Of a stretch of 64,000 nucleotides of DNA, positions 34,328 through 46,285 are shown in pieces. The stretch covers positions 62,001-126,000 of the forward strand of contig CANGBX010000008.1 in assembly GCA_947452455.1 (NCBI GenBank), written 5' to 3'. How positions within the stretch are numbered: position 1 is the stretch's first letter; every line of letters begins with the position of its first letter. The notes beneath the pieces were generated by a model. The model saw nothing but the letters and a program-made list of their open reading frames with translations, made no database searches and was not told the DNA's origin. The DNA comes from Beijerinckiaceae bacterium (GTDB taxonomy: Bacteria; Pseudomonadota; Alphaproteobacteria; Rhizobiales; Beijerinckiaceae). A program made the translations under genes and the position numbers.

Positions 34328-35629
34328 TCAAGGATAGATCGGGAAGCGGCGTGTGAGTGCCGTCACTTCGTCGCGTACTTTGGCTTCAACCGCCGCATTG
34401 CCCTCTTCGCCATTTTTGGCAAGGCCATCGAGCGTTTCAATGATCAGCGCGCCGACCTTCTGGAATTCGGCCACGCCGAAACCACGCGATGTGGCAGCCG
34501 GTGTGCCAAGGCGAATGCCCGACGTCACAAACGGCTTTTCAGGGTCAAACGGAATACCGTTTTTGTTGCAGGTAATGTGTGCGCGACCAAGCGCTGCTTC
34601 CGAAATCTTGCCGTTCAATTTCTTGGGACGCAGGTCAACCAGCATCAGATGATTGTCGGTGCCGCCCGTCACAATATCAAAACCACCCGCACGCAGCGTT
34701 TCGGCCAGCGCTTTGGCGTTGGTGACAATCTGCTGGGCATAGATTTTGAATTCCGGGCGCAAGGCCTCACCGAAAGCCACAGCCTTGGCGGCGATGACAT
34801 GCATCAAGGGGCCCCCTTGCATGCCGGGGAAGACAGCCGAATTGATCTTCTTGGCAATGGCCTCGTCATTGGTGAGCACAATGCCGCCACGCGGGCCGCG
34901 CAAGGTCTTGTGCGTCGTCGATGTCACAACATGCGCATGCGGGAATGGCGAGGGATGTGCGCCACCGGCAACAAGGCCGGAGAAATGCGCCATATCGACA
35001 AGGAAGAAAGCGCCGATCTCATCGGCAATGGCGCGGAAGCGCGCGAAATCCCAATGACGCGCATAGGCCGAGCCGCCTGCAATGATCAGCTTGGGCTTAT
35101 GCTCATGCGCGAGCTTGGCAACCGTTTCCATATCGATGCATTGCGTGTCGGGCTGCACGCCGTAGCTGACAGCCTTGAACCATTTGCCCGACATGTTGAC
35201 CGCTGAGCCATGCGTCAAATGTCCGCCCGCTGCCAGATCAAGACCCATGAATGTGTCGCCCGGCTGCAAGAGCGCCAAGAAGACCGCCTGATTGGCCTGC
35301 GATCCGGAATTGGGCTGCACATTGGCAAAGCCGCAATCAAACAATTTGGTGAGGCGTTCAATCGCGAGGTTCTCAGCGATATCGACGAACTGGCAACCAC
35401 CGTAATAGCGGCGGCCCGGATAGCCTTCCGCATATTTGTTGGTCATCACCGAGCCCTGTGCTTCGAGCACGGCACGCGAGACGATATTTTCGGACGCGAT
35501 CAATTCGATCTCATCGCGCTGGCGACCGAGTTCGAGATCGATCGAGCGCGCGATTTCGGGATCAGATTGAGCAAGGCTCGCCCCGAAGAAAGAATTGGAG
35601 AGCTTGTAAGCGGTCTCAGCCATCGGCAT
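34328..35629 (-). CDS. glyA: Serine hydroxymethyltransferase
   Basis: GlyA interconverts serine and glycine with transfer of a one-carbon unit to tetrahydrofolate, using PLP. The 433-residue protein shows [24 protein letters not shown] and [16 protein letters not shown] with the PLP-binding lysine. ATG at 35629 has AGGAG only 4 bases upstream; ATG at 35623 (MAETAY) is equally possible. It heads the glyA-nrdR-rib operon. A small hairpin (35644-35658, GCCGCC/GGCGGC) lies in its leader. Confidence 0.95.
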   Translation of the reverse strand: MPMAETAYKLSNSFFGASLAQSDPEIARSIDLELGRQRDEIELIASENIVSRAVLEAQGSVMTNKYAEGYPGRRYYGGCQFVDIAENLAIERLTKLFDCGFANVQPNSGSQANQAVFLALLQPGDTFMGLDLAAGGHLTHGSAVNMSGKWFKAVSYGVQPDTQCIDMETVAKLAHEHKPKLIIAGGSAYARHWDFARFRAIADEIGAFFLVDMAHFSGLVAGGAHPSPFPHAHVVTSTTHKTLRGPRGGIVLTNDEAIAKKINSAVFPGMQGGPLMHVIAAKAVAFGEALRPEFKIYAQQIVTNAKALAETLRAGGFDIVTGGTDNHLMLVDLRPKKLNGKISEAALGRAHITCNKNGIPFDPEKPFVTSGIRLGTPAATSRGFGVAEFQKVGALIIETLDGLAKNGEEGNAAVEAKVRDEVTALTRRFPIYP

Positions 35630-35838
35630 CCGGCTCCTGATTGGCCGCCCAAGGCGGCACCAAAACCCTCCGGAATGGAACCTATGGGCGCTCCCGACAG
35701 GGGCACACGCTACATCTGGTTCCAGACCGGCCTTGAAAGATGCCCCCGCTTAGCACGGCCCGTCTGTGACCGAAAGGCGACAGAATGACCTTTAGAGGCA
35801 AAAAGAAGGGGTTGGCCACAGGGTGCGCACAAAGAAAA

Positions 35839-35866
35839 GGCCCGCCCCCTTGTCGGGTGGCGGGCC
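35839..35866 (-). terminator. Rho-independent terminator after the L,D-transpeptidase gene
   Basis: An 8-base stem GGCCCGCC / GGCGGGCC lies 27 bases after the stop at 35894 and on the minus strand is followed by TTTTCTTTG. Confidence 0.85.
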
Positions 35867-35893
35867 GGATCAAAAGGCTCGAGCAGTGACCCT

Positions 35894-37216
35894 TTAGCGG
35901 CGGGGCACTTCGGTCAGGGCCATAGGCTCCAAAAGCCCTCCCTCGTATGCCTCGGACGAGGAGGACGCGGAAACGGAGACCGCGCCCGCACCAAAGCCAT
36001 CGCGCTGATAAATGTCGTCGCGGAACTGGATTAGACCATCATTCGACCAAGCTGTGACATAGATCCAATAGACGGGCACGGGCTGGGTGATGCGCGCATC
36101 AACGCGTTCGCCCGAACGGATCACATCATCAATGCGGTCACGGTCCCAACCGGGGGAATCTTTCAACAACCACGCCACATAGTCGCGCACATTCTGCACG
36201 CGCACACAGCCCGATGAGACGAAGCGGAAATCATCGCCGAAAATACCCTTGGCTGGCGTGTCATGCATATAGACGCCATGCGGATTCGGGATGTTGATGC
36301 GCACGAAGCCGAGCGAATTCACATCACCGCCCGGATCCTGACGGAACTTATATTGCGTGGCTTCCATCGAATTCCAATTGATGGCATTGGGCGCCACTTC
36401 AGTTCCGGCTGAATTGTAGACGCGGATCTTGTTATCCGAGAGATAATTCGAATCCTTCTGCATTTTCGGGATCAAATCCTTGCGGATGATCGAGGCCGGC
36501 ACAGTCCAGAACGGGTTGAAATTGATCTCCACCGCTTTGGCTTGCATGACAGGCGATTGGCGGTCGATCTTACCAACACCGGCCTGGTGATGGGTGACAA
36601 CCTGACCACCCTCAACCGTTTCAACGGAAGCACCAGGAATGTTCATTGTCACAAAGCGCCCGCCGAGATTGCCCGAAAAGGCACGCAGGCGAACAAGATT
36701 GATTTCAAGCTGACGAGCCCGCACTTGGGCTGGAACATTGAGCGCGGCAATCGTCTGCTGGGCAACAACGCCGGTCGCAGAAATGCCATGGCGCGCCTGA
36801 AAGCGCTTCACACCCGCTTCGACATAGGAATCGAAAACCGGGCTCGTGCCAGCCGTCTCATCGAGATCGCCGGTGATCATGAGGCGCTGACGCAAAGCCA
36901 CAACGGCAGCACTCTTGGTACCGACTTTCATCGTCTGGTTGGGCACATTGTTCCAACTACCACGGGAAACGATATCCTGATAGAGCGTGATGGCCTGTTC
37001 TGTGGCGGCAATGGTTTGTCCAGAGAGAATGGGGGTTGTCGTGCGCGGCACGGTGAGGCGCGGATCGGCCTCATATTTCTGGACCCATTCGGCCTGCTCG
37101 CCAAAAAGGCTGCCATCGGCAGGCGCGGCGAAAGCCGGTGTGCCCAGAGCCACAAGGCCAAGGCCCAATCCACGGGCGAAGGCCCTGCGGGAAATGGAAT
37201 GGTCGAACTTACTCAC
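35894..37216 (-). CDS. Murein L,D-transpeptidase (YcbB/LdtD-like) with twin-arginine signal
   Basis: This 440-residue periplasmic enzyme makes 3-3 crosslinks in peptidoglycan. A twin-arginine leader (SRRAFARG, then a hydrophobic stretch ending near AFAAP) is followed by a peptidoglycan-binding repeat (VKRFQARHGISATGVV) and a YkuD catalytic domain: the histidine in GVYMHDTPAKG and the nucleophile cysteine near residue 337 in SSGCVRV. GTG at 37216 has GGAG 6 bases upstream and is chosen. The folded cofactor-free export route through Tat is unusual for such enzymes. The MarR-type regulator lies upstream on the same strand. Confidence 0.9.
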   Translation of the reverse strand: MSKFDHSISRRAFARGLGLGLVALGTPAFAAPADGSLFGEQAEWVQKYEADPRLTVPRTTTPILSGQTIAATEQAITLYQDIVSRGSWNNVPNQTMKVGTKSAAVVALRQRLMITGDLDETAGTSPVFDSYVEAGVKRFQARHGISATGVVAQQTIAALNVPAQVRARQLEINLVRLRAFSGNLGGRFVTMNIPGASVETVEGGQVVTHHQAGVGKIDRQSPVMQAKAVEINFNPFWTVPASIIRKDLIPKMQKDSNYLSDNKIRVYNSAGTEVAPNAINWNSMEATQYKFRQDPGGDVNSLGFVRINIPNPHGVYMHDTPAKGIFGDDFRFVSSGCVRVQNVRDYVAWLLKDSPGWDRDRIDDVIRSGERVDARITQPVPVYWIYVTAWSNDGLIQFRDDIYQRDGFGAGAVSVSASSSSEAYEGGLLEPMALTEVPRR

Positions 37217-37464
37217 CGATCGCTCCAATGCGTTCCAAACCTGGCTCGTCCCAACCGGGGCGGGCTTTGTCAGCCCAGCAACCCGCAGAAAACCCTCAAC
37301 AGGCTCTCAGGAACCCGTCAGCGCTAACATGGACAAGGTTAAAAAAGAAGGAACAGCAAGGCCGAAGTAAGGCAGGCTTGGCCCCATTCGATAGAGGCCT
37401 GAGCATAAAGGCAAAAGAGCACCTCAAACAGATGCCCCTCCGGGTCGTTTGGGGCCGCCCGCGC

Positions 37465-37977
37465 CTAAAGTCGGTAGCGGATCTGGTCGGTCCAGAATCG
37501 CTCCAGACGCGCCAGCGCCAAATTCATCCGCGAAAACTCGTCCCCCGTGATGCCGCCGATCTGCTCCACGGTGAGCATATGCTTGGCATAAACATCCGCC
37601 ACGATTTGATGCACGACACGCCCGCGCTCGGTCAGGCTGATGCGCACCGAGCGGCGATCCATGCGTGAGCGCGCATGATGAAGGAAACCCATATCGACCA
37701 GTTTCTTCACATTATAGGAGACGTTGGAGCCCAGATAATAACCTTTGGTGCGCAATTCGCTCGCAGTCAGTTCCTTGTCGCCGATATTGTAGAGCAGCAA
37801 AGCTTGCACTGCATTGATGTCAACACGTTTGCGTCGATCGAATTCATCCTTGATCACATCCAGCAAACGCCGGTGCAAACGTTCCACCAAGGTCAAAGAT
37901 TCCAAATAGGCCGGACGCAGATTTTCAAATACGTCGGTCTGAGCGCCAAACGCTTCACTCTTGATGACAAGTTCCAT
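37465..37977 (-). CDS. LdtR-like MarR-family transcriptional regulator
   Basis: This 170-residue winged-helix protein closely matches the LdtR group of Rhizobiales and Liberibacter: VDINAVQALLLYNIGDKELTASEL, GYYLGSNVSYNVKKLVDMGFL and RSRMDRRSVRISLTERG. In those species LdtR regulates the neighbouring L,D-transpeptidase gene and osmotic tolerance. Here the transpeptidase gene follows 248 bases downstream in the same direction. ATG at 37977 is preferred to one five codons upstream. Its own promoter region holds three TGAATC boxes. Confidence 0.9.
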   Translation of the reverse strand: MELVIKSEAFGAQTDVFENLRPAYLESLTLVERLHRRLLDVIKDEFDRRKRVDINAVQALLLYNIGDKELTASELRTKGYYLGSNVSYNVKKLVDMGFLHHARSRMDRRSVRISLTERGRVVHQIVADVYAKHMLTVEQIGGITGDEFSRMNLALARLERFWTDQIRYRL

Positions 37978-38055
37978 CACTATGCCTCGCAATCAAATAA
38001 ATCATATGCGAAACAGAATACGGGGTGCGCATGAAAGCGCCTCTAATAAACGAGA

Positions 38056-38096
38056 TGAATCTGATGTTTAAGCATTGCGTGAATCGAAAGTGAATC
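38056..38096. promoter_or_regulatory. Candidate operator boxes upstream of the LdtR-like gene
   Basis: TGAATC occurs at 38056-38061, 38080-38085 and 38091-38096. The last two lie in the 7-base direct repeat GTGAATC (38079 and 38090), exactly one helical turn (11 bases) apart. The stretch is AT-rich relative to flanking DNA. Binding by the regulator is inference. Confidence 0.35.
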
Positions 38097-38145
38097 TCAC
38101 AACGCATTAAGCTTGAGGAATGGTTGACTGACGCAACGGCAAGCT

Positions 38146-39769
<1,624 letters not shown>

Positions 39770-39831
39770 GCTGCCTGCCATTGCGGTCGGCCAAGCTTGA
39801 CCTATAATCACCTCTGACCCCGGAGGATGAA

Positions 39832-40713
39832 ATGGTGTGGCGTTTCCTATTCGCCATTCTTGCGAGTTTGAGCCTGAGCGTACCGGCCTTGGCCAAAGGC
39901 CCGCTGCGGACGGTTTCGGTCGGCAATTGGTCGGGCGGCTCTTTCACCAATGATCGTACCGGTGATTTTTCTCATTGCGCGGCGTCCGCCACCTATCGCC
40001 ACGGCACCAATCTGCATGTTGCCGTGAACAATGATTATTCCTGGACCTTGGGCTTTTCCAATACCGGCTGGAACATGCCTGACGGCAATGATGTCACCAT
40101 CAATCTCTGGTTCGATGGCTCAGGACCCATTGCTGTCAAAGGAAAAGTGAATGGCAAGTCGTTGATCGTCGTGCCGATGCCCGACAATTCGGCTTTGATC
40201 CGCGCCTTCCGCGAAGCGAGCCAGATGCAAAGCGTGATTGGTGGCGTGCGGGTAAATTTTGCGCTCACCACAACGTCGCGCCTCATTCCGGAACTCGCCA
40301 ATTGCGTACGCTGGTACAAAGAGCCCGTCGAGGCGCGCAGGGACGCAACCCCGCCGCCAGCCAAAAATGATGAAGTCGACAAAGAACGCACGCGCCTCAT
40401 CAATGAAGCAGCCGAAGACCATCAGGCCTGCATGCGCAAGGTGATGCGCGACATCGTGCCCTATTCATCTGAAAATGCCGATACGCTGGCGCAAGTCATC
40501 ATCACGCGCTGCCAGACGGAAGAGAAGAAATTCGTCAGCCTTGGCGTGGCGCTCTATGGCGCCTCGAAAGCCGATGTAGAGCGCATTGTCACGACCCGCG
40601 TCGAACAGCAAAAGCGGGAAATGGTAGCCGATATCGTCACCTTCCGCGCCGAGCTGAACAAAGCGCTTATGTCGCAGCCAAAGCCTGACAATAAGGGCGA
40701 AAGCGGGATTTGA
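39832..40713 (+). CDS. Exported hypothetical protein
   Basis: This 293-residue protein begins with a Sec signal (WRFLFAILASLSLSVPALA, cleavage near residue 21). The N-terminal half is beta-rich (SVGNWSGGSFTNDRTGDFSHC, INLWFDGSG); from about residue 180 it changes to a long charged helical region with KERTRLINEAAEDHQACMRKVMRDIVPY. Four mature cysteines could make two disulphides. I do not recognise the family. It is alone between hemB and the RDD-protein gene on the same strand. Confidence 0.7.
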   Translation: MVWRFLFAILASLSLSVPALAKGPLRTVSVGNWSGGSFTNDRTGDFSHCAASATYRHGTNLHVAVNNDYSWTLGFSNTGWNMPDGNDVTINLWFDGSGPIAVKGKVNGKSLIVVPMPDNSALIRAFREASQMQSVIGGVRVNFALTTTSRLIPELANCVRWYKEPVEARRDATPPPAKNDEVDKERTRLINEAAEDHQACMRKVMRDIVPYSSENADTLAQVIITRCQTEEKKFVSLGVALYGASKADVERIVTTRVEQQKREMVADIVTFRAELNKALMSQPKPDNKGESGI

Positions 40714-40786
40714 TCCGGCGCCGGGTTGCAGGTGGGCGCGCAGCACCCCACATTGGCGAAGACCTGACGGTTAAGGAGCGCAAAGA

Positions 40787-41260
40787 GTGACTGAACGCGG
40801 ACCCGAGACGGAAATACTCTGGCCAGCCCGCCTGCCCTATGCGGCACTGGCTGGCGTGCGCTCGCGGCGCACCGTCGCCTTGCTCTTTGATCTCCTGCTG
40901 ATCTCGTTGATCTTCTGGGGCCTGTTCGTGGTCTTCGTTATTCTGGGCGTCGTGACCTTTGGCCTGTCGTGGTTCCTGATCCCGGCGCTCTATCCGGCCA
41001 TTGCCATTATCTATAATGGTTTGAGCGTCTCTGGCCCACGCATGGCGACCCCCGGCATGGGGCTGATGGATCTGGAGATGCGCAGCCAAGACGGGCGGCC
41101 CGCGACCTTTCTGCAAGCTGCCGCCCATGTGATCCTGTTTTATCTCTCCTGGGGCGTAACCCTGCTGGCGCCGATCAATCTGCTCACCTCGCTCCTCAAT
41201 AATGATAAGCGCTGCCTGCATGACATTGTGGCGGGCGTTGTCGTGACACGCCGCGCCTGA
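40787..41260 (+). CDS. RDD-family membrane protein
   Basis: This 157-residue inner-membrane protein fits the RDD family, named for conserved Arg and Asp residues: RSRRTVALLFDLLLISLIFW near residue 26 has the R and D, and MATPGMGLMDLEMRS lies between helices two and three. Four hydrophobic segments are visible. GTG at 40787 has AAGGAG upstream. The role of the family is unclear, though some members are proposed ion carriers. It is followed by bpt. Confidence 0.85.
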   Translation: MTERGPETEILWPARLPYAALAGVRSRRTVALLFDLLLISLIFWGLFVVFVILGVVTFGLSWFLIPALYPAIAIIYNGLSVSGPRMATPGMGLMDLEMRSQDGRPATFLQAAAHVILFYLSWGVTLLAPINLLTSLLNNDKRCLHDIVAGVVVTRRA

Positions 41261-41303
41261 TGGGCCAATATGAGGCGACTCGTCCGGGACCTGAGGGGAA
41301 TGA

Positions 41304-42050
41304 GTGAGCCGAGAGCCGCGTGATGCTCCGCAATTCTATCTGACTTCGCCCGCGCCCTGCCCCTATCTGCCAGGCCGCGATGAGCGGAAGGTTTTTACCC
41401 ATCTCGTTGGCAAACGCGCCACCGCGCTCAATGACACGCTGACGCAATCTGGCTTTCGTCGCTCACAGACCATTGCCTATCGCCCCGCTTGCGAAGACTG
41501 CCGCGCTTGCGTCTCCGTGCGCGTGAAAGTGGATGATTTCCAACCCAGCCGGAACATGCGCCGCATTCTGGATGTGAATGCCGATCTGATCGGCCATGCC
41601 ACACAGCCCGAACCGAGCTCTGAACAATATTCGCTGTTTCGTGCCTATCTCGACACACGCCATTCCGATGGCGGCATGGCCGATATGAGTGTGCTCGACT
41701 ATTCGATGATGATCGAGGACAGCCATGTCGAGACACGCGTCGTCGAATATCGCACGCGTGGCATTGATAGTTTTATCACTGGTCGCGGTGAGGGACCGCT
41801 GATGGCGGTCTGCCTGACGGATGTTCTCTCGGACGGCCTGTCGATGGTTTATTCTTACTACGACATTGCACAGACTGACCGTTCACTCGGCACATTCATG
41901 ATTTTGGAACATATCGAACGCGCGCGCCGCATGGGCTTGCCCCATGTCTATCTCGGCTATTGGGTCGAGGGCTCACGCAAAATGGCCTATAAGGCGCGCT
42001 TCCTGCCGCAAGAACGGCTTGGCATGCAGGGGTGGGAACGCGTCGAGTAA
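41304..42050 (+). CDS. bpt: Aspartate/glutamate leucyl-transferase Bpt (arginyl-transferase-like)
   Basis: This 248-residue enzyme adds leucine from tRNA to N-terminal Asp or Glu, marking proteins for ClpS/ClpAP in the N-end rule. Cysteine-rich PCPYLPGR near residue 19 and [14 protein letters not shown] near residue 60 are typical of the ATE/Bpt family, as is [20 protein letters not shown] in the C-terminal half. GTG at 41304 follows GAGGGGAATGA. It is convergent with parC, separated by 17 bases. Confidence 0.92.
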   Translation: MSREPRDAPQFYLTSPAPCPYLPGRDERKVFTHLVGKRATALNDTLTQSGFRRSQTIAYRPACEDCRACVSVRVKVDDFQPSRNMRRILDVNADLIGHATQPEPSSEQYSLFRAYLDTRHSDGGMADMSVLDYSMMIEDSHVETRVVEYRTRGIDSFITGRGEGPLMAVCLTDVLSDGLSMVYSYYDIAQTDRSLGTFMILEHIERARRMGLPHVYLGYWVEGSRKMAYKARFLPQERLGMQGWERVE

Positions 42051-42067
42051 GACACGCCCCTCTTGCA

Positions 42068-44314
42068 TCAACTGAAACGATTGTTCTTCGGGAATCCCTT
42101 GGGCGGCAGGCGGCCGGCTTCAGCGCGATTGCCGATCCAGTCTTTCAGCTCTGCTCTGGGCAGAGTGAAATTGCGCCCCGCAGAATCAGTCCAGGTCAGG
42201 CCGTCTTTCATTTTGAAGACGCGCGCATCGACAATGCCGCCATCCTTGTATCGCTGCAAACGCACGCCCTTGCCGCGCGCCATATCCGGCACATCCGCAG
42301 CTTTGAAGATGAGCATTTTGCGGTTCTGCCCGATAGCCGCAATATAATCGCCATCGCCCTCGACCAGCACTTGTGCTTTGGACGGCGCATCGACCGACAA
42401 AACGCCACGACCCTTGCGTGTCGAGGACAACATTTCATCCTGATTGACGAAGAAACCGCGCCCGTCAGAGCCCGCAATCAACATACGCTGGCCTGCCGTG
42501 TAAGGCATGACGCAGACAATATCTTCGCCCTCTTCAATATCGGCATAGAGACGCACAGGCTCGCCAAAACCGCGCCCGCCCGGCAGCTTGCCGACATCGA
42601 GCGTGAAGACTTTGCCATTGGTCGCCAGCACCAAAACCTTGGATGTGGTTTCCGAGAAGAAAGCGGTCTTGAGCGTATCGTCGCCCTTGAATTGGAGCGA
42701 CGACAAATCGGCCACATGGCCTTTGAGCGTACGGATCCAGCCCTTGTCGGAATAGACGACCGTGACGGGCTCGCGCTCGATCATCGCCTCTTCGAGTTCA
42801 AGCGCAGCACCTTCCGGCGGCGTCTCGAATTGTGTTCGACGGCGGCCCATTTTCGGATCGCCATTGAGCTTTTTCTTCGCCTCACGGATTTGCCACGTAA
42901 TGGTCTTCCATTGCTGGGGCTCGTCGGCAAGCAAGCCTTCGATCTCGGCCTTTTCCTTTTTCAGCTCGTCATGCTCAGTGCGCAGTTGCATTTCTTCCAG
43001 TCGGCGCAAAGAGCGCAGACGTGTGTCGAGAATATAATTGGCCTGCACATCGGAGAGTTTGAAGCGGGCTTTCAGCGCTTCTTTCGGCTCATCTTCTTCG
43101 CGGATGATGCGGATCACTTCATCCAGATGCAGGAAGACCAGCAGCATGCCCGCCAGCACTTCGAGGCGATGCTCGATTTCTGACAGACGATAGCGCGAGC
43201 GGCGCAAGAGAACCTCGCGACGATGATCGAGCCATTGGCGAAGCGCTTCGGCGAGCGAGACAACGCGCGGCACAACGCCATCCACCAGCACATTCATATT
43301 CATCGGAAAGCGCGATTCCAGCTCGGTATTGCGGAACAGACTTTCCATCATGATCACGGGATCAACCGTGCGCGCCTTGGGCTCAAAAACAATGCGGACA
43401 TCTTCGGCTGATTCATCGCGGATATCGCCCAGAAGCGGCAGCTTCTTGTCATTCAGAAGTTCGGCGATCTTTTCGATCAGACGCGACTTCTGCACGCCAT
43501 AGGGAATTTCCGTGACGACCGTCACCCAGACGCCGCGAGCGCCTTCTTCCTTTTCCCATTTCGCGCGCACACGGAACGAGCCGCGGCCTGTGCGATAGGT
43601 CTCGGCAATGATCGCCGCCTGATCAACAATAATGCCGCCCGTTGGAAAATCGGGGCCCGGCACAAAGGTCAGCAATTGATCGGTCGAGGCTTTGGGATGA
43701 GCGACCAGATAAAGCGCGGCATCACAAAGTTCGCCAAGATTATGTGGCGGGATGGAGGTTGCCATGCCCACCGCAATGCCCTGCGCGCCATTGGCCAGCA
43801 GATTGGGGAAAGCAGCGGGAAGAACGATCGGCTCTTTCTGATCGCCCGAATAATTTTCACGAAAATCGATGGCATCTTCATTGATGCCTTCGAGCAGCAT
43901 GCGCGCGGCATCGGTCATGCGCGCTTCGGTGTAGCGATAGGCGGCCGCACTATCGCCATCGATATTGCCGAAATTGCCCTGCCCCTCGATCATCGGATAG
44001 CGCGAGGAGAAATCCTGCGCGAGGCGCACCAGCGCATCATAAATCGCCTGGTCACCATGGGGATGGAACGAACCCATCACATCGCCGACGATCTTCGCGC
44101 ATTTTTTGAAGGCCGTGCCCGGATCCAATTTCAGAATATGCATGCCGTAGAGAATGCGGCGATGCACGGGCTTCAAGCCGTCACGCGCATCCGGCAGAGC
44201 ACGCCCCATAATGGTCGACAAAGCATAGGCGAGGTAACGCTCTTCGAGCGCCTCGCGCAGATTGATCGGATCGGGAGCGGCCGGCGGGGCCGGAGGAGTG
44301 TGAGCTTTAGCCAT
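42068..44314 (-). CDS. parC: DNA topoisomerase IV subunit A
   Basis: This 748-residue ParC forms the decatenase with ParE (not in the window). The DNA-cleaving tyrosine is near residue 128 in [10 protein letters not shown]; the preceding quinolone-determining segment reads [10 protein letters not shown], with glutamine (residue 89) at the position of E. coli ParC serine 80. After a coiled-coil tower the C-terminal beta-pinwheel follows, with the GyrA-box-like repeats weaker than in gyrase. Length and the short C-terminal domain separate it from GyrA. Confidence 0.94.
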   Translation of the reverse strand: MAKAHTPPAPPAAPDPINLREALEERYLAYALSTIMGRALPDARDGLKPVHRRILYGMHILKLDPGTAFKKCAKIVGDVMGSFHPHGDQAIYDALVRLAQDFSSRYPMIEGQGNFGNIDGDSAAAYRYTEARMTDAARMLLEGINEDAIDFRENYSGDQKEPIVLPAAFPNLLANGAQGIAVGMATSIPPHNLGELCDAALYLVAHPKASTDQLLTFVPGPDFPTGGIIVDQAAIIAETYRTGRGSFRVRAKWEKEEGARGVWVTVVTEIPYGVQKSRLIEKIAELLNDKKLPLLGDIRDESAEDVRIVFEPKARTVDPVIMMESLFRNTELESRFPMNMNVLVDGVVPRVVSLAEALRQWLDHRREVLLRRSRYRLSEIEHRLEVLAGMLLVFLHLDEVIRIIREEDEPKEALKARFKLSDVQANYILDTRLRSLRRLEEMQLRTEHDELKKEKAEIEGLLADEPQQWKTITWQIREAKKKLNGDPKMGRRRTQFETPPEGAALELEEAMIEREPVTVVYSDKGWIRTLKGHVADLSSLQFKGDDTLKTAFFSETTSKVLVLATNGKVFTLDVGKLPGGRGFGEPVRLYADIEEGEDIVCVMPYTAGQRMLIAGSDGRGFFVNQDEMLSSTRKGRGVLSVDAPSKAQVLVEGDGDYIAAIGQNRKMLIFKAADVPDMARGKGVRLQRYKDGGIVDARVFKMKDGLTWTDSAGRNFTLPRAELKDWIGNRAEAGRLPPKGFPKNNRFS

Positions 44315-44396
44315 GGGTCAGGGGGTTAGCCGATGCGGAGAGCGCTCGCAAGTTCCCTTTTTGTTTCCTTTTCGCCCGCCCCCAGAAAAGCCCCGC

Positions 44397-45113
44397 CTAG
44401 AGGCAGGCAATAAAGGCGGCGCGGGCGTCAGGCATGGACAGACCACGCGGCCCGAAAATATCGCGCTCCAAAAAATAACCTGTCATGCGGAAAGCCTCGC
44501 AAACGGCATCCCGCGCGACTTCCATCGTCACCAGCTCTTGCGTCAAAAAGTCGGGCAAAGGCAAAAGCCGCTCCGCATAAGGTGCGCCCGCCCCGCGCGA
44601 AACCGCACGCCCGGATTTGGGTGACACGTAAATCAACTCTTCACGCGTGCCCGTGGCTGCACATTCGGAGAGATCAAGCCCGAAGCCCAGCGCCACCAGC
44701 AAAGCCAATTCAAAGCGCACGATCAGGGCGGGCACTGTGTCGCGCGCCTGCACATGCTCCATAATGAGCGAGGCCATTTCATAGAGATTTTCATGCGGTT
44801 CGCGTTCGGGCAAAAGCCGCAACAGCGCGCTGATGTGGCCAACGCCGTGCAAAGCGACTGAAGAGGCCATGAGCTCGGCGGTGCGTAAACGCGAAGGCTC
44901 GATCACATATTGGCCAAGATGCTCTTCAATGCGCGCGCGCCAATGGGCTTCAACATGATTTCCCGCTTGCAACACAGGCTGCATGGAGCGCGAGCGACCC
45001 GAGCGCACAAGGCCCATATGGCGCCCATGCGCACGCGTCATCAATTCGGCAATGACGCTGCTCTCGCCGTGCCGACGCACACCAATGACCAGTCCTTCGT
45101 CATGCCAATCCAT
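44397..45113 (-). CDS. recO: DNA repair protein RecO
   Basis: This 238-residue protein helps load RecA on gapped DNA with RecR. It has the N-terminal OB-like fold with DEGLVIGVRRHGESSVIAELMTRAHGRHMGLVRSG and a helical C-terminal part. No CxxC zinc pair is visible. It lies after era and the DUF1737 gene in the same direction, the usual order. Confidence 0.92.
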   Translation of the reverse strand: MDWHDEGLVIGVRRHGESSVIAELMTRAHGRHMGLVRSGRSRSMQPVLQAGNHVEAHWRARIEEHLGQYVIEPSRLRTAELMASSVALHGVGHISALLRLLPEREPHENLYEMASLIMEHVQARDTVPALIVRFELALLVALGFGLDLSECAATGTREELIYVSPKSGRAVSRGAGAPYAERLLPLPDFLTQELVTMEVARDAVCEAFRMTGYFLERDIFGPRGLSMPDARAAFIACL

Positions 45114-45125
45114 GCGTGCCGCGTT

Positions 45126-45365
45126 TCAAAGCTCGCCGAGCTTCACGTCGGGGGTATATTCGACACCCTCGACATCTTTGGTGATCGCCTGTCCGCAAAT
45201 CACGCGGCCCTGCACCGGATCAAAGGTAAGGGTTGGCGGGCCATAGAGCGACCAGCCATTGTTGATGGCCTGCGTCACACGATGACAAAAAGACGCATCA
45301 TCGGGGCCGGTGAGATAGCGATAGGCAGTAAAACGATTACGCAAATTCAGAGGCGAGGTCGCCAT
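45126..45365 (-). CDS. DUF1737 small protein
   Basis: This 79-residue protein matches DUF1737: RYLTGPDDASFCHRVTQAI, then GWSLYGPPTLTFD and VICGQAIT. ATG at 45365 has GGAG 6 bases upstream; an earlier in-frame ATG overlaps the era stop. It is nested between era and recO, 12 bases from each, so it is probably part of that operon. The function of the family is unknown. Confidence 0.82.
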   Translation of the reverse strand: MATSPLNLRNRFTAYRYLTGPDDASFCHRVTQAINNGWSLYGPPTLTFDPVQGRVICGQAITKDVEGVEYTPDVKLGEL

Positions 45366-45376
45366 GCTTTGCTCCA

Positions 45377-46285
45377 TCAGTTTTTGGGGAAGTCCAAACC
45401 CATATTGCGATAACGTTCGGGGTCATCGCCCCAATTCTCGCGCACTTTCACAAACAGGAAGAGGTGGATCTTGGTCTCCGCCGCTTCCATAATATCTTTA
45501 CGTGCAGCCGATCCGATCGATTTGATCGTGCGCCCGCCCTCGCCGATGACAATCTTCTTGTGGCCTTCACGCGTCACAAAAATCGTCTGCTCGACACGTG
45601 CCGAGCCATCGGGCTGCTCTTTCCAGAGTTCCGTCTCGACATGGGACTCGTAGGGCAATTCATCATGCAGCCGTTCGAATAATTTTTCGCGCGTGATCTC
45701 GGCGGCCAGCGCACGCAGCGGTGCATCCGACACTTGATCTTCGGGATAAAGCCAAGGGCCGGGCTTCATCATCCCCGCAAGCTTGGTGCGCAGCACATCA
45801 AGCCCTCTTTCCTTCAAGGCAGAGATCATAAAGGTCTCTTTGAAGGCAAGCTTTTCATTGAGATCAGCCGCCAGTTTCAAGAGGCGCGGCGGATCAATTG
45901 CATCCGTCTTATTCAGAATGAGCACTTTGGGCGCGCGTGCTTCCGGCAATTTGGCGAGAATAGCCTCGACCTCTTCCGTAATGCCTTTGCGCACATCAAC
46001 GAGTAGCGCGATGACATCAGCATCACCTGCCCCGCCCCAAGCCGATGTCACCATGGCACGATCCAGGCGGCGCTTGGGCGCAAAGATGCCGGGCGTATCG
46101 ACAAAAATGATTTGCGTATCGCCTTCGAGAGCAATGCCGCGCACCAGTGCGCGCGTGGTCTGCACTTTGCGCGAGACAATCGTCACTTTCGCGCCCACCA
46201 GCGCATTCATCAGCGTCGACTTGCCCGCATTGGGCGCACCAATCAAAGCAACGAAGCCGCAGCGTGTTGTTTCACTCTCACTCAT
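45377..46285 (-). CDS. era: GTPase Era
   Basis: This 302-residue protein binds 16S rRNA and is needed for 30S maturation. The GTPase motifs are GAPNAGKST, DTPG in FVDTPGIFAP, NKTD in LILNKTDAID and SALKE; the C-terminal KH domain has KKIVIGEGGRTIKSIG. It overlaps rnc upstream by 4 bases, the classic rnc-era pair. Confidence 0.96.
   Translation of the reverse strand: MSESETTRCGFVALIGAPNAGKSTLMNALVGAKVTIVSRKVQTTRALVRGIALEGDTQIIFVDTPGIFAPKRRLDRAMVTSAWGGAGDADVIALLVDVRKGITEEVEAILAKLPEARAPKVLILNKTDAIDPPRLLKLAADLNEKLAFKETFMISALKERGLDVLRTKLAGMMKPGPWLYPEDQVSDAPLRALAAEITREKLFERLHDELPYESHVETELWKEQPDGSARVEQTIFVTREGHKKIVIGEGGRTIKSIGSAARKDIMEAAETKIHLFLFVKVRENWGDDPERYRNMGLDFPKN

Noticed and set aside
33800..35893. 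FMN or glycine riboswitch before the rib/glyA operon
   Set aside because: No conserved aptamer segments are visible; ribD overlaps nrdR and the glyA leader has only a small hairpin.
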